64,000 nt of DNA from Shewanella woodyi ATCC 51908 (GTDB lineage: Bacteria; Pseudomonadota; Gammaproteobacteria; Enterobacterales; Shewanellaceae), in contig NC_010506.1 in assembly GCF_000019525.1 (NCBI RefSeq), forward strand, positions 1,860,001-1,924,000, read 5' to 3'. Position numbers and translations under genes: made by a program. Positions within the stretch are counted from its first letter, which is position 1, and each line of letters begins with the position of its first letter. This document shows positions 23,714 through 33,400 of this stretch, piece after piece. Under the pieces are notes generated by a model, which ran no database searches, was not told the DNA's origin, and was given only the letters and a program-made list of their open reading frames with translations.

Positions 23714-24796
23714 TTAATTTAAGTTTGGTGTATTTTCCGCGAAGTATTCGTGACTATCTGCATTTTGAATCGCTTGCGCAGGATCGCTTATTGCTAACGC
23801 TTTGGCACCACTTTGACCGTAAACGATATCATCAGTGCCGGCGACTACATTAAAGTGACTCATCTCATGGATGATTGTACCACCTTTAGAGTCTGTTCCT
23901 GTGGTAGGAGCCGACCAAAAAGCACGGCACATATAAATTTTATAGGGTTGAGTTGGGTAGACATAAGCGAAGTACCTCTTCTTACAGCTACAGTCAATAG
24001 TCAATGGTTCGTTGTTAAGCGCACTGTCTATTTTGCTGAAGTTATTGCTGACAGTGTTCCAGCGAGATGAGCTGTAATTACCAAACCAAGTGTTGTAGCG
24101 CGTTGAGCTTGAGTTATTACCGTTCAGGTGCTGGTTGGCATCAGCTGACATACCTTTTGCGGCATCTAAACCTGCCAGAATGTCAGTTTTTTGTGAGTTA
24201 CTACAGCGACCTGTAAAGGTGACACCATCCACTTCTCCACCACCATCTCCTCCACCCGGTTTACCCTTTTTTGTGCCTTGTTTTAGTTCACGTCCCTCAA
24301 GGTAGAAACTTGTCGGCTGGGAATGTATACCCTCAACTCCCAAACGTGCTAGTTTTTTAGCTTGCCCTGGATTAGGAGCAAAGAGCTGCAATGAACTGAC
24401 ATCGTAACTGATCTCATACTCTGCTGTTGAGCTCATATCATAAAGAGAAGATAACTCTACGTCATAGGAGATACTCTCGCCTGATTTTAACTTGATGTAG
24501 TCATTTTTTGTTGGTGCTTGACGTTTGTAGTGTGCGCCTAAGTATGCTCGCTCTTCACCATTAGCTGTGACTTTAAACAGTGCTTCCTCTACGCCATCTG
24601 CAGCCGTATACCACTTTAATACTTTTACTGGAATATGTTCTTCATTGGTTAATGTGACTTTTACAACGACATTATCACTGCTTTTATAGTCCTGCTGGCT
24701 CATCTCGAGTGTTGCATTTATGCCATCGGCATAAGCGGAACTACTGATTAGTGCTGCTGTGACAGCAATGGCGCTCAATGCTTTTTTTGTATTCAT
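23714..24796 (-). CDS. M35 (aspzincin) metalloendopeptidase, exported
   Basis: A 360-aa secreted zinc protease of the deuterolysin / peptidyl-Lys endopeptidase group. Signal peptide ends SSAYA. The propeptide (about 24-170) is an intracellular-inhibitor-like beta domain. A GKPGGGDGGGEVDG linker joins it to the catalytic domain (about 192-360), with HEMSH at 310-314 and GTDDIVYG at 320-327. These are the HExxH and GT-x-D-x-x-YG signatures, with Asp as third zinc ligand. Cysteines in FTGRCSNS, IDCSCKK and MCRAF likely form disulfides. Downstream lies a separate copy of the propeptide domain. Likely an extracellular digestive or virulence-type protease; cleavage preference unknown. Confidence 0.9.
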   Translation of the reverse strand: MNTKKALSAIAVTAALISSSAYADGINATLEMSQQDYKSSDNVVVKVTLTNEEHIPVKVLKWYTAADGVEEALFKVTANGEERAYLGAHYKRQAPTKNDYIKLKSGESISYDVELSSLYDMSSTAEYEISYDVSSLQLFAPNPGQAKKLARLGVEGIHSQPTSFYLEGRELKQGTKKGKPGGGDGGGEVDGVTFTGRCSNSQKTDILAGLDAAKGMSADANQHLNGNNSSSTRYNTWFGNYSSSRWNTVSNNFSKIDSALNNEPLTIDCSCKKRYFAYVYPTQPYKIYMCRAFWSAPTTGTDSKGGTIIHEMSHFNVVAGTDDIVYGQSGAKALAISDPAQAIQNADSHEYFAENTPNLN

Positions 24797-25176
24797 TGAT
24801 TTATCCTCAAGGTGTTATTTACATTTGTATTTATTTTGTTTGTTTTGTGTTTTGTAAATGTTTCGAGTGAAGTTTAATCAGATATATTTTTAAAAGGCAA
24901 GTTTGGTTAGTTATTTATTCTGTGTTGGTTGTAAATAATGGTGGTTTTGACTGTTTTGTGGGGGTGTAAGGCTGAGTAATGTAAGGAACTATCATAAAGC
25001 CTTAAGCTTAAGCTCTTATCTGTGTGTGATAAAGAGATGTTAAATAGAGGAAATGTGGAAAATTTTTACTCCTCTACTAAGCTCATTAATGAATCAAATC
25101 TCTATTTGGTGAACTATGCAGATCGTGTTGAGAGTGAACGATTATAGTTACTAACTATCTTAGGTATTGAATCTGT
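24797..25176. other. Intergenic region between divergent protease and kinase genes
   Basis: About 380 bp, AT-rich. It must hold the promoters of the M35 protease (leftward) and the hybrid kinase (rightward). A short inverted pair ATTTACA / TGTAAAT lies near 24817-24857. I see no gene, terminator or strong operator. Confidence 0.5.
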
Positions 25177-28100
25177 ATGGATGAGATCTCGGCCAAGCAA
25201 GTTAATCTCAGTAAAAAAAAATATCACTCACTCAGTTTGAGTTTTACCTTGTGGTTCCTCGCGCTTTCGCTTATTCCGCTGATTGGTGTCTCTTGGTTTA
25301 GTTATGAGCAAGCTAAACAGAGTTTGATGAACGCAGCAGAAGATGAGTTAACTCAATCATCGAGTTTTACGACTCAGGCTATTCAAAGTTGGTTTAATTT
25401 ACGCCTGCAGGATTTAAAAGTGGAAGCAGAATCGACACAGATGTCAGCAATGCTGCAGTCTTTGAGCTCTGGAGTAGTCTTGAGTGAGCAACCACTTGCT
25501 CACTATGTCAAGAGCAGTGATTGGCAAGGGAGGGTGGATAGGTACCAAGAGCATCTTGTCACTTTAGTTGAACAGTATGACTATATTAATGATATCTATC
25601 TTATCGATACTGATGGAAACATACTCTATTCCGTTGAAAAGAATGCTGATCTTGGTGAAAATATTTTTAGTCCTGCACTTAGATATAGCCATTTCTCAGC
25701 CAGTGCTCAGGACTCGCTAAACACGGGAGAAGTGAGCTTTTCCAGTATTGAGCATTATCAGATCTCAGACAACCCCATCTCAAGTTTCATCACCTTATCC
25801 ATGTTTAATGAGTTTGGAAAAACTGTTGGTATATTTGCAATTCAACTGCAGTTTGAACGCATTCTGAAATCTTTGAACTTATCGGTAAAGGAGGGCAGTT
25901 CGTTAACTCATTACCTTGTTGATGAAAATGGTTTGCTGCTTTCACCTATTCGAGATAACTGGAATGAGGTCACCATCAAGTCAATTGATACGGCGCAGTT
26001 CAAAGCTTGGTTAGCAAATAGAGCTGAAAAATCATCAGCTGTTGTTTCTGAGTCAGATGAGAAATTTAACATCAACCTGTCTGCATTTGAGTACATGGGG
26101 CCTGATAATAAATTGGTGATAGGGTTACACCAGGTGGTGAAGCTAGCCAATGTTGATTGGCTACTGGTCAGCGAAGTGGATAGAGATGAGGCATTAGGAG
26201 AGATTAGCTGGCTTGCAAAAATGACCTTACTAATGCTCTTATTAACAACCTTTGTTGTTGTGTTATCAGCTATTTTTGTTGCTAGAAAGATAACTGAGCC
26301 CATTAAGCAGTTAGCTAGAACTAGCCTTGATGTTGCTAAAGGTGGACGTGTTAAGCCTATTCATATTGATAATAATAATGAGATCTCTCATTTGGTTGAT
26401 GCATTCAACGAGATGTTACTGACAAAAAGCTCCTATGAGGACTCACTCTTTTTGGCTAACTCTCAAGCCCAAGCAGCATTAAATAATCTAGAAGATCAAA
26501 AATTTGCTTTAGACCAGCATGCAATTGTTGCAGTGACAGATCTGAAAGGAAATATTACCTATATTAATCGTCGCTTCTCTGAGATAAGCGGTTACCAAGA
26601 GGAGGAGTTGATCGGAAAAAATCATCGCCTGCTGAACTCTGGGCGTCATCCAAGATCGTTTTTTATCCAGATGTACAGTGTGATCTCTAAAGGAGAGGTT
26701 TGGAATGCAGAGATCTGTAATCGGGCTAAGGATGGGAGTTACTATTGGGTAGATACCACCATAGTGCCATTTACCAATGCTGAAGGTAAACCTGAAAGCT
26801 ATATCGCTATTCGCACCGATATTACCACCAGAAAGCTTGCAGAGATAAAAACAAAAGAAGCCCTCTCTTTAATGCACTCCATGCTTGAATCAACTGATAA
26901 CGGTATTTTAGTGACAAGTTTGGACGGTAAAATTTTACAGTTTAATGAAAGCTATGCTGCACTATGGGATATCGAAGTGAAAACGGGGTTGGATCATAGA
27001 GAGTTTGAGCTTAAAAATAGGGACAAAATTTTAGACTATCAAGGGGTTATTGAGAGGATTGCAAGCCTTTATAGTGAACCCGACTTTGAAGGTTTCGATA
27101 TCTTAGAACTAACTGATGGCAGAATATATGAGCGTGTTTCTTTGCCTATGAAATCTGATGAGGGGCTGTTGGGGAGGGTTTGGAGTTTCCATGATATCAG
27201 TAAGCGAATGAAAACCCAGAATGAGCTCATTTTGGCTAAAGAGGAGGCAGATCTTGCTGTTAAAGCAAAGAGTGAATTTTTAGCCAGTATGAGTCATGAA
27301 ATTCGCACTCCCATGAATGGTGTATTGGGGATGCTAGGCTTACTCAATAATACCCAGTTAACAGACTACCAAAAGCGTAGGGTCAGTATTGCTCAGTCCA
27401 GTGCAAAATCTCTTTTGACTTTAATCAACGATATTCTTGATTATTCGAAAATTGATGCTGGTAAATTAGAGTTGGAAAATTTGGACTTTAACTTGCGAGG
27501 AATGCTTGGTGAGTTTGCTGAAGGGATGGCCTTTCAGGCACAGAATAAGAGTCTGGAGTTGGTATTAGACCTTAAAGGGATAGAACACTCTATGGTGACG
27601 GGGGATCCTAGCCGGCTTCGTCAAGCACTGACAAATCTCGTGGGCAATGCGATAAAATTCACCAGTAAAGGTGAGGTGCTGATTGAAGCTGGACTTCGTG
27701 ATAGCGGTGACGAATGGTGTTTTTGGTGTGTGATTACAGACACTGGAATAGGGATTGCTGCTGATAAGATCTCATCTCTTTTTGACTCCTTTAGTCAGGT
27801 TGATGCATCGACTACCCGTAAATATGGTGGTACAGGTTTAGGTTTAGCCATTGTGCAAAAAATCTGTCAGTTAATGGGAGGAGATGTCAGCATAACCAGT
27901 GAAGTCGGCAAAGGGACACGTGTTGAGTTTACTATTTACTTAGGTAAAAGTATTAACTCTCAATTGGTTGTTCCTAGTGCGAATATTGAAGAGTTGAACT
28001 TACTCGTTGTTGACGATAATGAAACCAACAGAGACGTTATTATCGAGCAGCTATTGATTTGGGGGGCAAATGTTGAAGGTGCATCTAATGCAGTTAAAGC

Positions 28101-29619
28101 GTTAGAGCTTTGTGCTTATAGAGATGAAAACCTTGAGCAATCCCAGTTTGATGTCGCATTTCTAGATATGCAGATGGCAGATATTGATGGGGCTGAGTTG
28201 GGGCGGCGGTTAAAATTTGATGACAGATTCAAATCAATAAAACTAGTGATGATGACCTCAATGTCTCAAATCGGTGATGCGAAATTTTTTGCCGATCTCG
28301 GTTTTAGTGCTTATTTTCCTAAGCCCACAACCACCTCTGATCTTTTTGATGCACTCTCAGTTATCTCCGAAGATGGTGAGGCTTTACTCAAGGCGCACCC
28401 GTTGATCACACATCACTATCTGCAGACATTAGTCCATAACGATGATACCGGGCCTCAGGAGTTTTCCTCAAAAGTACGAATCTTACTGGTAGAAGATAAT
28501 TATGTTAACCAGCTTGTTGCAACAGGGGTTTTAGAAGATTTTAAGGTGTCAGTAGATGTTGCAGACAATGGAGTTCAAGCTATTCATATGCTGCTTAATG
28601 CAGAGGATCCTCCATACTCTTTAGTTCTGATGGATTGCCAAATGCCAGAAATGGATGGCTATGAAGCGTCGAGAGCAATACGCAGGGGAGAAGCGGGTGA
28701 CAGGTATAAACAGATCCCCATTATTGCGATGACGGCGAATGCCATGATGGGAGATAAAGAGAAATGCCTCGATTCGGGTATGGATGACTATTTGGCAAAG
28801 CCGATAGAGCCAGAGAAGATCTACTTTAAATTAAACCAATGGCTTAACACTACAGGTGAACACAATAGCCCAGCCTTAGAGGCGAAAACCACTTCAAGCT
28901 CCCGTGGAGCTGGGCATCTGAGAACCCCAGCTAAGAAAGAGTCAAATACTGCTCATGATACTCAATCGGCTTCTATAATTGATAATAAGATGACAGAAAG
29001 AAATAGATTATGGGACAGGGATGGACTGATGAAGCGTGCTATGGGCAAGGAGGCGCTTTTTAACTCGATACTTCATCTGTTTAATGAAGATATGCCTTCT
29101 AGAATGGAGGCGCTTAATCATGCCATTAAGGCTGAAGATTTAGATGCGATAAGACAGGTTTCGCATACTGTGAAAGGTGTTGCCGCTAATGTTGGAGGGG
29201 AGCTTCTTAAAGAGCAAGCCGCGATTATTGAATTTGCCGCAAAAGAGGGGGATCTAACTAAGGCAAAAACTGAGCATCCAGCGCTTGTGGTTGCGTACCA
29301 AGAGTTAAAGCTGGTGATCGATGAATTTCAGCAAAAGCCTGAAACAGAGGTCATTAAAAAAGAGTTGTTATCTCAGGAGCGGGTTAATGGGCTCTTAGAT
29401 CAGCTTGATAAACTGTTGGCGCAAGGGAGTTATATCAATATTGAGGAGTTCATAGGGCTTGAGAGTGCGAGTATCGATAAAATTTTACAGTCTGAATTTG
29501 ATCACCTTCTATTACTGCTAACTGATTATGATTACCCTGCCGCAATTACCGCCCTTAAAGAGTTAAAAGTTCGATTGGCTAAAATCGAACTCAGCAGAGG
29601 GGAGGCCTCTCGTTCATGA
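25177..29619 (+). CDS. Hybrid sensor histidine kinase (dCache-HAMP-PAS-PAS-HK-REC-REC-HPt)
   Basis: A 1480-aa inner-membrane phosphorelay kinase. Order: a membrane helix near residue 25, a large periplasmic sensor (about 45-345, dCache-like), a second helix, HAMP (about 370-425), PAS (about 435-560) and a second PAS-like region (about 565-690). HisKA follows with His707 in SHEIRTPMNG, then HATPase with NLVGNAIKF, DTGIGI and GGTGLGLAI. The first REC (about 945-1060, FLDMQM) and second REC (about 1105-1225, LMDCQMPEMDG) come next. HPt carries His1330 in SHTVKG. All phospho-residues appear present. The stop overlaps the next gene start by 4 bp. Ligand unknown. Confidence 0.92.
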   Translation: MDEISAKQVNLSKKKYHSLSLSFTLWFLALSLIPLIGVSWFSYEQAKQSLMNAAEDELTQSSSFTTQAIQSWFNLRLQDLKVEAESTQMSAMLQSLSSGVVLSEQPLAHYVKSSDWQGRVDRYQEHLVTLVEQYDYINDIYLIDTDGNILYSVEKNADLGENIFSPALRYSHFSASAQDSLNTGEVSFSSIEHYQISDNPISSFITLSMFNEFGKTVGIFAIQLQFERILKSLNLSVKEGSSLTHYLVDENGLLLSPIRDNWNEVTIKSIDTAQFKAWLANRAEKSSAVVSESDEKFNINLSAFEYMGPDNKLVIGLHQVVKLANVDWLLVSEVDRDEALGEISWLAKMTLLMLLLTTFVVVLSAIFVARKITEPIKQLARTSLDVAKGGRVKPIHIDNNNEISHLVDAFNEMLLTKSSYEDSLFLANSQAQAALNNLEDQKFALDQHAIVAVTDLKGNITYINRRFSEISGYQEEELIGKNHRLLNSGRHPRSFFIQMYSVISKGEVWNAEICNRAKDGSYYWVDTTIVPFTNAEGKPESYIAIRTDITTRKLAEIKTKEALSLMHSMLESTDNGILVTSLDGKILQFNESYAALWDIEVKTGLDHREFELKNRDKILDYQGVIERIASLYSEPDFEGFDILELTDGRIYERVSLPMKSDEGLLGRVWSFHDISKRMKTQNELILAKEEADLAVKAKSEFLASMSHEIRTPMNGVLGMLGLLNNTQLTDYQKRRVSIAQSSAKSLLTLINDILDYSKIDAGKLELENLDFNLRGMLGEFAEGMAFQAQNKSLELVLDLKGIEHSMVTGDPSRLRQALTNLVGNAIKFTSKGEVLIEAGLRDSGDEWCFWCVITDTGIGIAADKISSLFDSFSQVDASTTRKYGGTGLGLAIVQKICQLMGGDVSITSEVGKGTRVEFTIYLGKSINSQLVVPSANIEELNLLVVDDNETNRDVIIEQLLIWGANVEGASNAVKALELCAYRDENLEQSQFDVAFLDMQMADIDGAELGRRLKFDDRFKSIKLVMMTSMSQIGDAKFFADLGFSAYFPKPTTTSDLFDALSVISEDGEALLKAHPLITHHYLQTLVHNDDTGPQEFSSKVRILLVEDNYVNQLVATGVLEDFKVSVDVADNGVQAIHMLLNAEDPPYSLVLMDCQMPEMDGYEASRAIRRGEAGDRYKQIPIIAMTANAMMGDKEKCLDSGMDDYLAKPIEPEKIYFKLNQWLNTTGEHNSPALEAKTTSSSRGAGHLRTPAKKESNTAHDTQSASIIDNKMTERNRLWDRDGLMKRAMGKEALFNSILHLFNEDMPSRMEALNHAIKAEDLDAIRQVSHTVKGVAANVGGELLKEQAAIIEFAAKEGDLTKAKTEHPALVVAYQELKLVIDEFQQKPETEVIKKELLSQERVNGLLDQLDKLLAQGSYINIEEFIGLESASIDKILQSEFDHLLLLLTDYDYPAAITALKELKVRLAKIELSRGEASRS

Positions 29620-30521
29620 GTGATAAAGCAACCATTCTGCTAGTCGATGATACTCGTACTAATATTGAGTTATTAGCTGGCTGTCTGCAAAAAACCTATA
29701 ACTTAAAGGTGGCAATGAATGGCAAGCGTTGTCTAGAGCTGGCTGAAAGTGAGCCTGTTCCTGATCTAATACTGCTCGATGTGATAATGCCTGATATGGA
29801 TGGTTACGACGTCTGCCGCCAGCTAAAAGATAACTCTTCAACGAAAGATATTCCTATTATGTTTGTTACAGGAAAGGACAGTGATGAGGATGAGGAGCTA
29901 GGGTTACAGTTAGGAGCTGTAGATTATATTACTAAACCCATTCGTCCCGCGATTGTAACTGCTAGAGTCGGGACACAAGTCATATTGAAGCAGCAGAGTG
30001 ATACTTTGCGAAGTATGGCTTTGCATGATCAACTCACCTCTTTGTTTAATCGTCACTATCTGATTGAAGCTGCCAATAGTAAAGTTGCGAGAATTAAGCG
30101 TCATGGGGGAACACTCTCCTTGATGATGATTGATATTGATTACTTCAAGTTGGTCAATGATAAGTTTGGACATCAAGCTGGAGATACCGTGCTTAGGGCT
30201 GTTGCGAGCGTGTTATCTAGCGGTAGTCGTAAAGAGGATGTTGTGGCGCGATTCGGGGGGGAGGAGTTTGTCGTATTACTCGATGATTGTTCTATCTTGG
30301 ATGCCGATGATAAAGCCGAGCAGTTAAGGAGTTTGATAGAGCAACTTATTCCGGAAGGTATCTCTGTTACAGCGAGTTTTGGTATTGCGGAATTAGATCC
30401 TGATGGCGAAACATTCGAACACCTTCTTGCACGAGCAGATCAGGCCGTGTATCTAGCAAAAGAGCAAGGCAGAAATTGTGTTGTTCAAGCTAAAAGTGAG
30501 CTGGATATCAAAGAAGATTGA
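29616..30521 (+). CDS. Response regulator with GGDEF output (diguanylate cyclase)
   Basis: A 301-aa REC-GGDEF protein, PleD/WspR-like in simple form, that makes c-di-GMP when phosphorylated. REC: LLVDDTRTN, phospho-Asp in LLDVIMPDMDG, K in YITKPIRP. GGDEF: DYFKLVNDKFGHQAGD and active site RFGGEEF. The inhibitory I-site RKED lies five residues before GGEEF, so product inhibition is expected. It overlaps the upstream kinase by 4 bp and is the obvious phosphorelay target. Confidence 0.93.
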   Translation: MSDKATILLVDDTRTNIELLAGCLQKTYNLKVAMNGKRCLELAESEPVPDLILLDVIMPDMDGYDVCRQLKDNSSTKDIPIMFVTGKDSDEDEELGLQLGAVDYITKPIRPAIVTARVGTQVILKQQSDTLRSMALHDQLTSLFNRHYLIEAANSKVARIKRHGGTLSLMMIDIDYFKLVNDKFGHQAGDTVLRAVASVLSSGSRKEDVVARFGGEEFVVLLDDCSILDADDKAEQLRSLIEQLIPEGISVTASFGIAELDPDGETFEHLLARADQAVYLAKEQGRNCVVQAKSELDIKED

Positions 30522-30611
30522 AGCTGGTTAACCTTATTACTCTCGGATAATGCTCATTATTAACCGATATTTCAATGTATTAATACTCTCAAGCTATAGA
30601 GGAAGGCGGTT

Positions 30612-31760
30612 ATGAAGCAGGCTGCAAGAATACTGGTTGTGGATGACACTGCTGTAAGTCGATTGATGCTAAGAGGGATACTTGAAGATAAATATGACAT
30701 TTCTGAAGCTGAGAGTGGTGAAGAGTGCCTTGCGATAATCGATGTGAGTATTCCTGATTTAGTTCTTCTTGATGTCGATATGCCGGGAATGTCAGGTTTT
30801 GAAGTCTGCGTAGCCCTTAGAAGGGAGATTGTAACGGCGCACCTTCCGATTATATTTGTTTCTGGATTGGATACTGTTGAGGAGCGATTGACTGGCTATG
30901 AAGCGGGAGCTGATGAGTATATTACTAAGCCAGCGGAGCCTGAAGAGTTACATGAGAAGGTAGGAGTATGTTTAAGCCAGCATCTTGAAATAAGTCATGC
31001 AAAAGACTCTGCATCTGAGGCGATGGCCATTGCGATGGAGGCGATGACGGTAAGTAGTGAGCTTGGTCAAGTGGTTCAATTTATCAAAGATGTGCAGTCA
31101 ATTGAACGTGCAGAAGACGTTGGTTTGGCGATGAACAATATTTTGCTTAATTTTGGTATGCATGCGGTTTCTCGAGTAGACACTGGGGATGTTGTTTTTG
31201 TCGGTTGTAAAAAAGAGAGTATAGAAGCAGAGCTATTAACTCGCTTTGTATACCACAATGAACGGATATTAAGCATCGGTATTAGAACAATAATTAGAGA
31301 TCCCCACATTGTATTATTGATTAAAGATATGCCGCTAGATGATGAGAAACGTTGTGGCAGATTAAGGGATCACTTGGCGGTATTGATGGATATTGCCAAT
31401 GTGCAGCTAGCTAATTTAGCGGCACGGGCAAAAATGTTGGAGCAGAGGCAGGAGATATTTACCCAAGTTATCTCAATGACAGAAAAGCAGATCCAACAGA
31501 CATCAGAGCGATTAATCACTCATGAAGAGAGCTCTCAAGGTGTGATGAGAGGGATGTTAACTGAGCTTGAGGGGATGTTGTTTGGCTTAGGATTAGAGGA
31601 AGATCAAGAGAAACAACTAATTGCGCTTGCCGATGAAACATCAACTAAGTTGGAAGCTAGTCAGGGGCAGGGTGAGCTCGTTAATAAAGAGCTTGGGGCA
31701 ATACTTGAATGCCTGTACAAGTTCTTTAATACGCTTAATGAATCCCGTGAGCAAAGCTAA
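30612..31760 (+). CDS. Response regulator with uncharacterised C-terminal domain
   Basis: A 382-aa protein. REC at residues 5-120 has VVDDTAVSR, phospho-Asp in LLDVDMPGMSG and the K in YITKPAEP. The rest (about 140-380) is a helical region with a weak alpha/beta part (HAVSRVDTGDVVFVGCKK), a coiled stretch LEQRQEIFTQVISMTEKQIQQ and a C-terminal helix pair. I do not recognise the output domain. Lying 90 bp after the REC-GGDEF gene, it probably belongs to the same pathway, acting by protein interaction rather than DNA binding, since no HTH is visible. Confidence 0.82.
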   Translation: MKQAARILVVDDTAVSRLMLRGILEDKYDISEAESGEECLAIIDVSIPDLVLLDVDMPGMSGFEVCVALRREIVTAHLPIIFVSGLDTVEERLTGYEAGADEYITKPAEPEELHEKVGVCLSQHLEISHAKDSASEAMAIAMEAMTVSSELGQVVQFIKDVQSIERAEDVGLAMNNILLNFGMHAVSRVDTGDVVFVGCKKESIEAELLTRFVYHNERILSIGIRTIIRDPHIVLLIKDMPLDDEKRCGRLRDHLAVLMDIANVQLANLAARAKMLEQRQEIFTQVISMTEKQIQQTSERLITHEESSQGVMRGMLTELEGMLFGLGLEEDQEKQLIALADETSTKLEASQGQGELVNKELGAILECLYKFFNTLNESREQS

Positions 31761-31796
31761 ATATTGCTTTCACACATCAATGTAAGGAGTCGTTCG

Positions 31797-32795
31797 CTAC
31801 AGGTTCCAACTGAAGGTCAGTGAACCATACCCATGCCAGCTTTGTTTATCATTTTGATACTCCTGACTGTAGGAGTTAAAGCTCCAAGATACGGAACCGT
31901 TGGAGTGTGACCAAATAATACCGCTCTTAACCCCATATTGTAGGTGTTCTAACATGAGGTGGGAATCATAAGGGAGCGAGCCCTCTAAGCTTAAATCATT
32001 GAATCTATAGCCTACAAAAGCTCTACTATAGAATATGAAATTACTGAAACCTTTAACGGAGGTGAGGTTGCCCAGATGACCACTATGTTGGCTTAGGCGG
32101 CCAAAAGAGTGTTCTAGATCATTCCCCCAACGAAACAGAACCCCTAGTTCATTTTCACTTCTAAAATTACCAGCCTGAGTGTGACTAAATCCACTCAGCT
32201 CCCATTGTGTCTTGCCTGTAAGAGCATGATTAAATGCATCTCTTCTTAACATCAAGGCATCGACTTCATAGGCTAGCTGTATCGTTACTTGGTTTTCAAC
32301 TTGATATTGCCAGCCCAAGGGAGGTGAGGAGTCAGTGAACTTGTGGACGAACTCTTGAACCTGCTGAGCTCCTGATAAGGGGCCCATAACACCAAGAGAG
32401 AGCCAGTTTTTCTGAGATAAATTCACTCCATAATGGGCTGTATGACTTTCAATAGTCAGCAGTCCTGCATAGGGGCGGTCATCTGGCTGAGGAGTTGCAA
32501 CCTCAATCTCCGCTGGCGTCCACATCCTTTGGTTAAATTTAGCTCCCCAAGCTATCTCTCCCTCCTGTTGGTTAAATAGAAAAAGCCTTTGCCATTGGAG
32601 AGGAGTCGGAAGTTCACTCCTCCTATCTTGTGCAGCGCTTTCCCAGCCTAAAATCATGCCATTGGTGTAGTTGCCATCACTGCCAAAGATAATGTCATTA
32701 TCAAGCTGAAGGTGCCATTGTCCACCATAGACTTGAGAGCAAAGAAGGAGAGAACTGAATAACGAAATAGACCTTAAGTGGCAAATATTCATCAA
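31797..32795 (-). CDS. lpxR: LpxR-family lipid A deacylase
   Basis: A 332-aa outer-membrane beta-barrel protein with signal peptide ending SQVYG. LpxR removes the 3'-acyloxyacyl chain of lipid A in the outer leaflet. Family marks: N-terminal LQLDNDIIFGSDGNYTNGM (Asn/Asp pairs for calcium and catalysis), DDRPYAGLLTIES, and QEFVHKF in the extracellular part. Alternating strands run to a terminal aromatic (WNL). Length is usual. It is convergent with the response-regulator gene and stands alone. Assignment is by motif pattern and is fairly sure. Confidence 0.85.
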   Translation of the reverse strand: MMNICHLRSISLFSSLLLCSQVYGGQWHLQLDNDIIFGSDGNYTNGMILGWESAAQDRRSELPTPLQWQRLFLFNQQEGEIAWGAKFNQRMWTPAEIEVATPQPDDRPYAGLLTIESHTAHYGVNLSQKNWLSLGVMGPLSGAQQVQEFVHKFTDSSPPLGWQYQVENQVTIQLAYEVDALMLRRDAFNHALTGKTQWELSGFSHTQAGNFRSENELGVLFRWGNDLEHSFGRLSQHSGHLGNLTSVKGFSNFIFYSRAFVGYRFNDLSLEGSLPYDSHLMLEHLQYGVKSGIIWSHSNGSVSWSFNSYSQEYQNDKQSWHGYGSLTFSWNL

Positions 32796-32805
32796 GTTTA
32801 GCTCC

Positions 32806-33172
32806 TTATACCAATCAGTATAAAGATTTGATCGCTCAGCGAGAGTTTAGCGGTCCTGAGGCAAGGTCCTTAATTGCTCCTCGGCTCTGGCATCCTGCTC
32901 CGCCCTACCTCCTATATCCATATAGTCGTGCATTAATGACATTCACCACATCCATGTGGTTTGCAACGAGTGAAGAGCATAGTTATTCTACGGTTTAGCT
33001 CGTTAACACAGCATCAGCACCGCTAAAACTCGCCTGTAGGGAGTGTTTTTGGCTGCCTACTTCTGCGTTGAATGAACTCATAAGGGAACAACCATTCTAT
33101 CATTCATTCGCCTTGAATTAGTTTGCCAAAAGACACTCTGAGTAGATCAACTTCTTATACTGATTGGTATTA
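32806..33172. mobile_element. MITE-like element with 18-bp terminal inverted repeats
   Basis: Left end TTATACCAATCAGTATAA (32806-32823) and right end TTATACTGATTGGTATTA (33155-33172) are reverse complements at 17 of 18 positions. The 367-bp interior has no credible ORF. Each end is itself an inverted motif TTATAC...GTATAA. Single copies of the end motif occur elsewhere in the window (8818-8835, 36952-36970). It resembles non-autonomous repeats of Shewanella. No flanking duplication was confirmed. Confidence 0.65.
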
Positions 33173-33305
33173 TTTGTTTTAGGATATTTACAGAGATTAT
33201 CTAACAAAGTTCTAAATATACAAGCTGTTAAATGTGACGCTTTGTACCATCGATGCTCAAACGAGATAGATGAGTAATCATTTTGACTCCTCGCCTATGT
33301 AAACT

Positions 33306-33323
33306 AACTTGCGCGCAATTAAT
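33306..33323. promoter_or_regulatory. OhrR-like operator, upstream copy
   Basis: AACTTGCGCGCAATTAAT shares the TTGCGCGCAA core with the second site 40 bp downstream, in front of ohr. Confidence 0.5.
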
Positions 33324-33343
33324 ATTTTTTGTACTCTAGTGGT

Positions 33344-33367
33344 AATTAAGTTGCGCGCAATTTAATT
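33344..33367. promoter_or_regulatory. OhrR-like operator, downstream copy
   Basis: AATTAAGTTGCGCGCAA followed by TTTAATT is a near-perfect 24-bp palindrome upstream of ohr. Peroxide-sensing OhrR (MarR family) binds such AATT-rich palindromes near ohr genes. No ohrR gene is present in the window. Confidence 0.6.
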
Positions 33368-33400
33368 GTTGTGCTTAGGAATTAAAATATGGAGTTGAAG

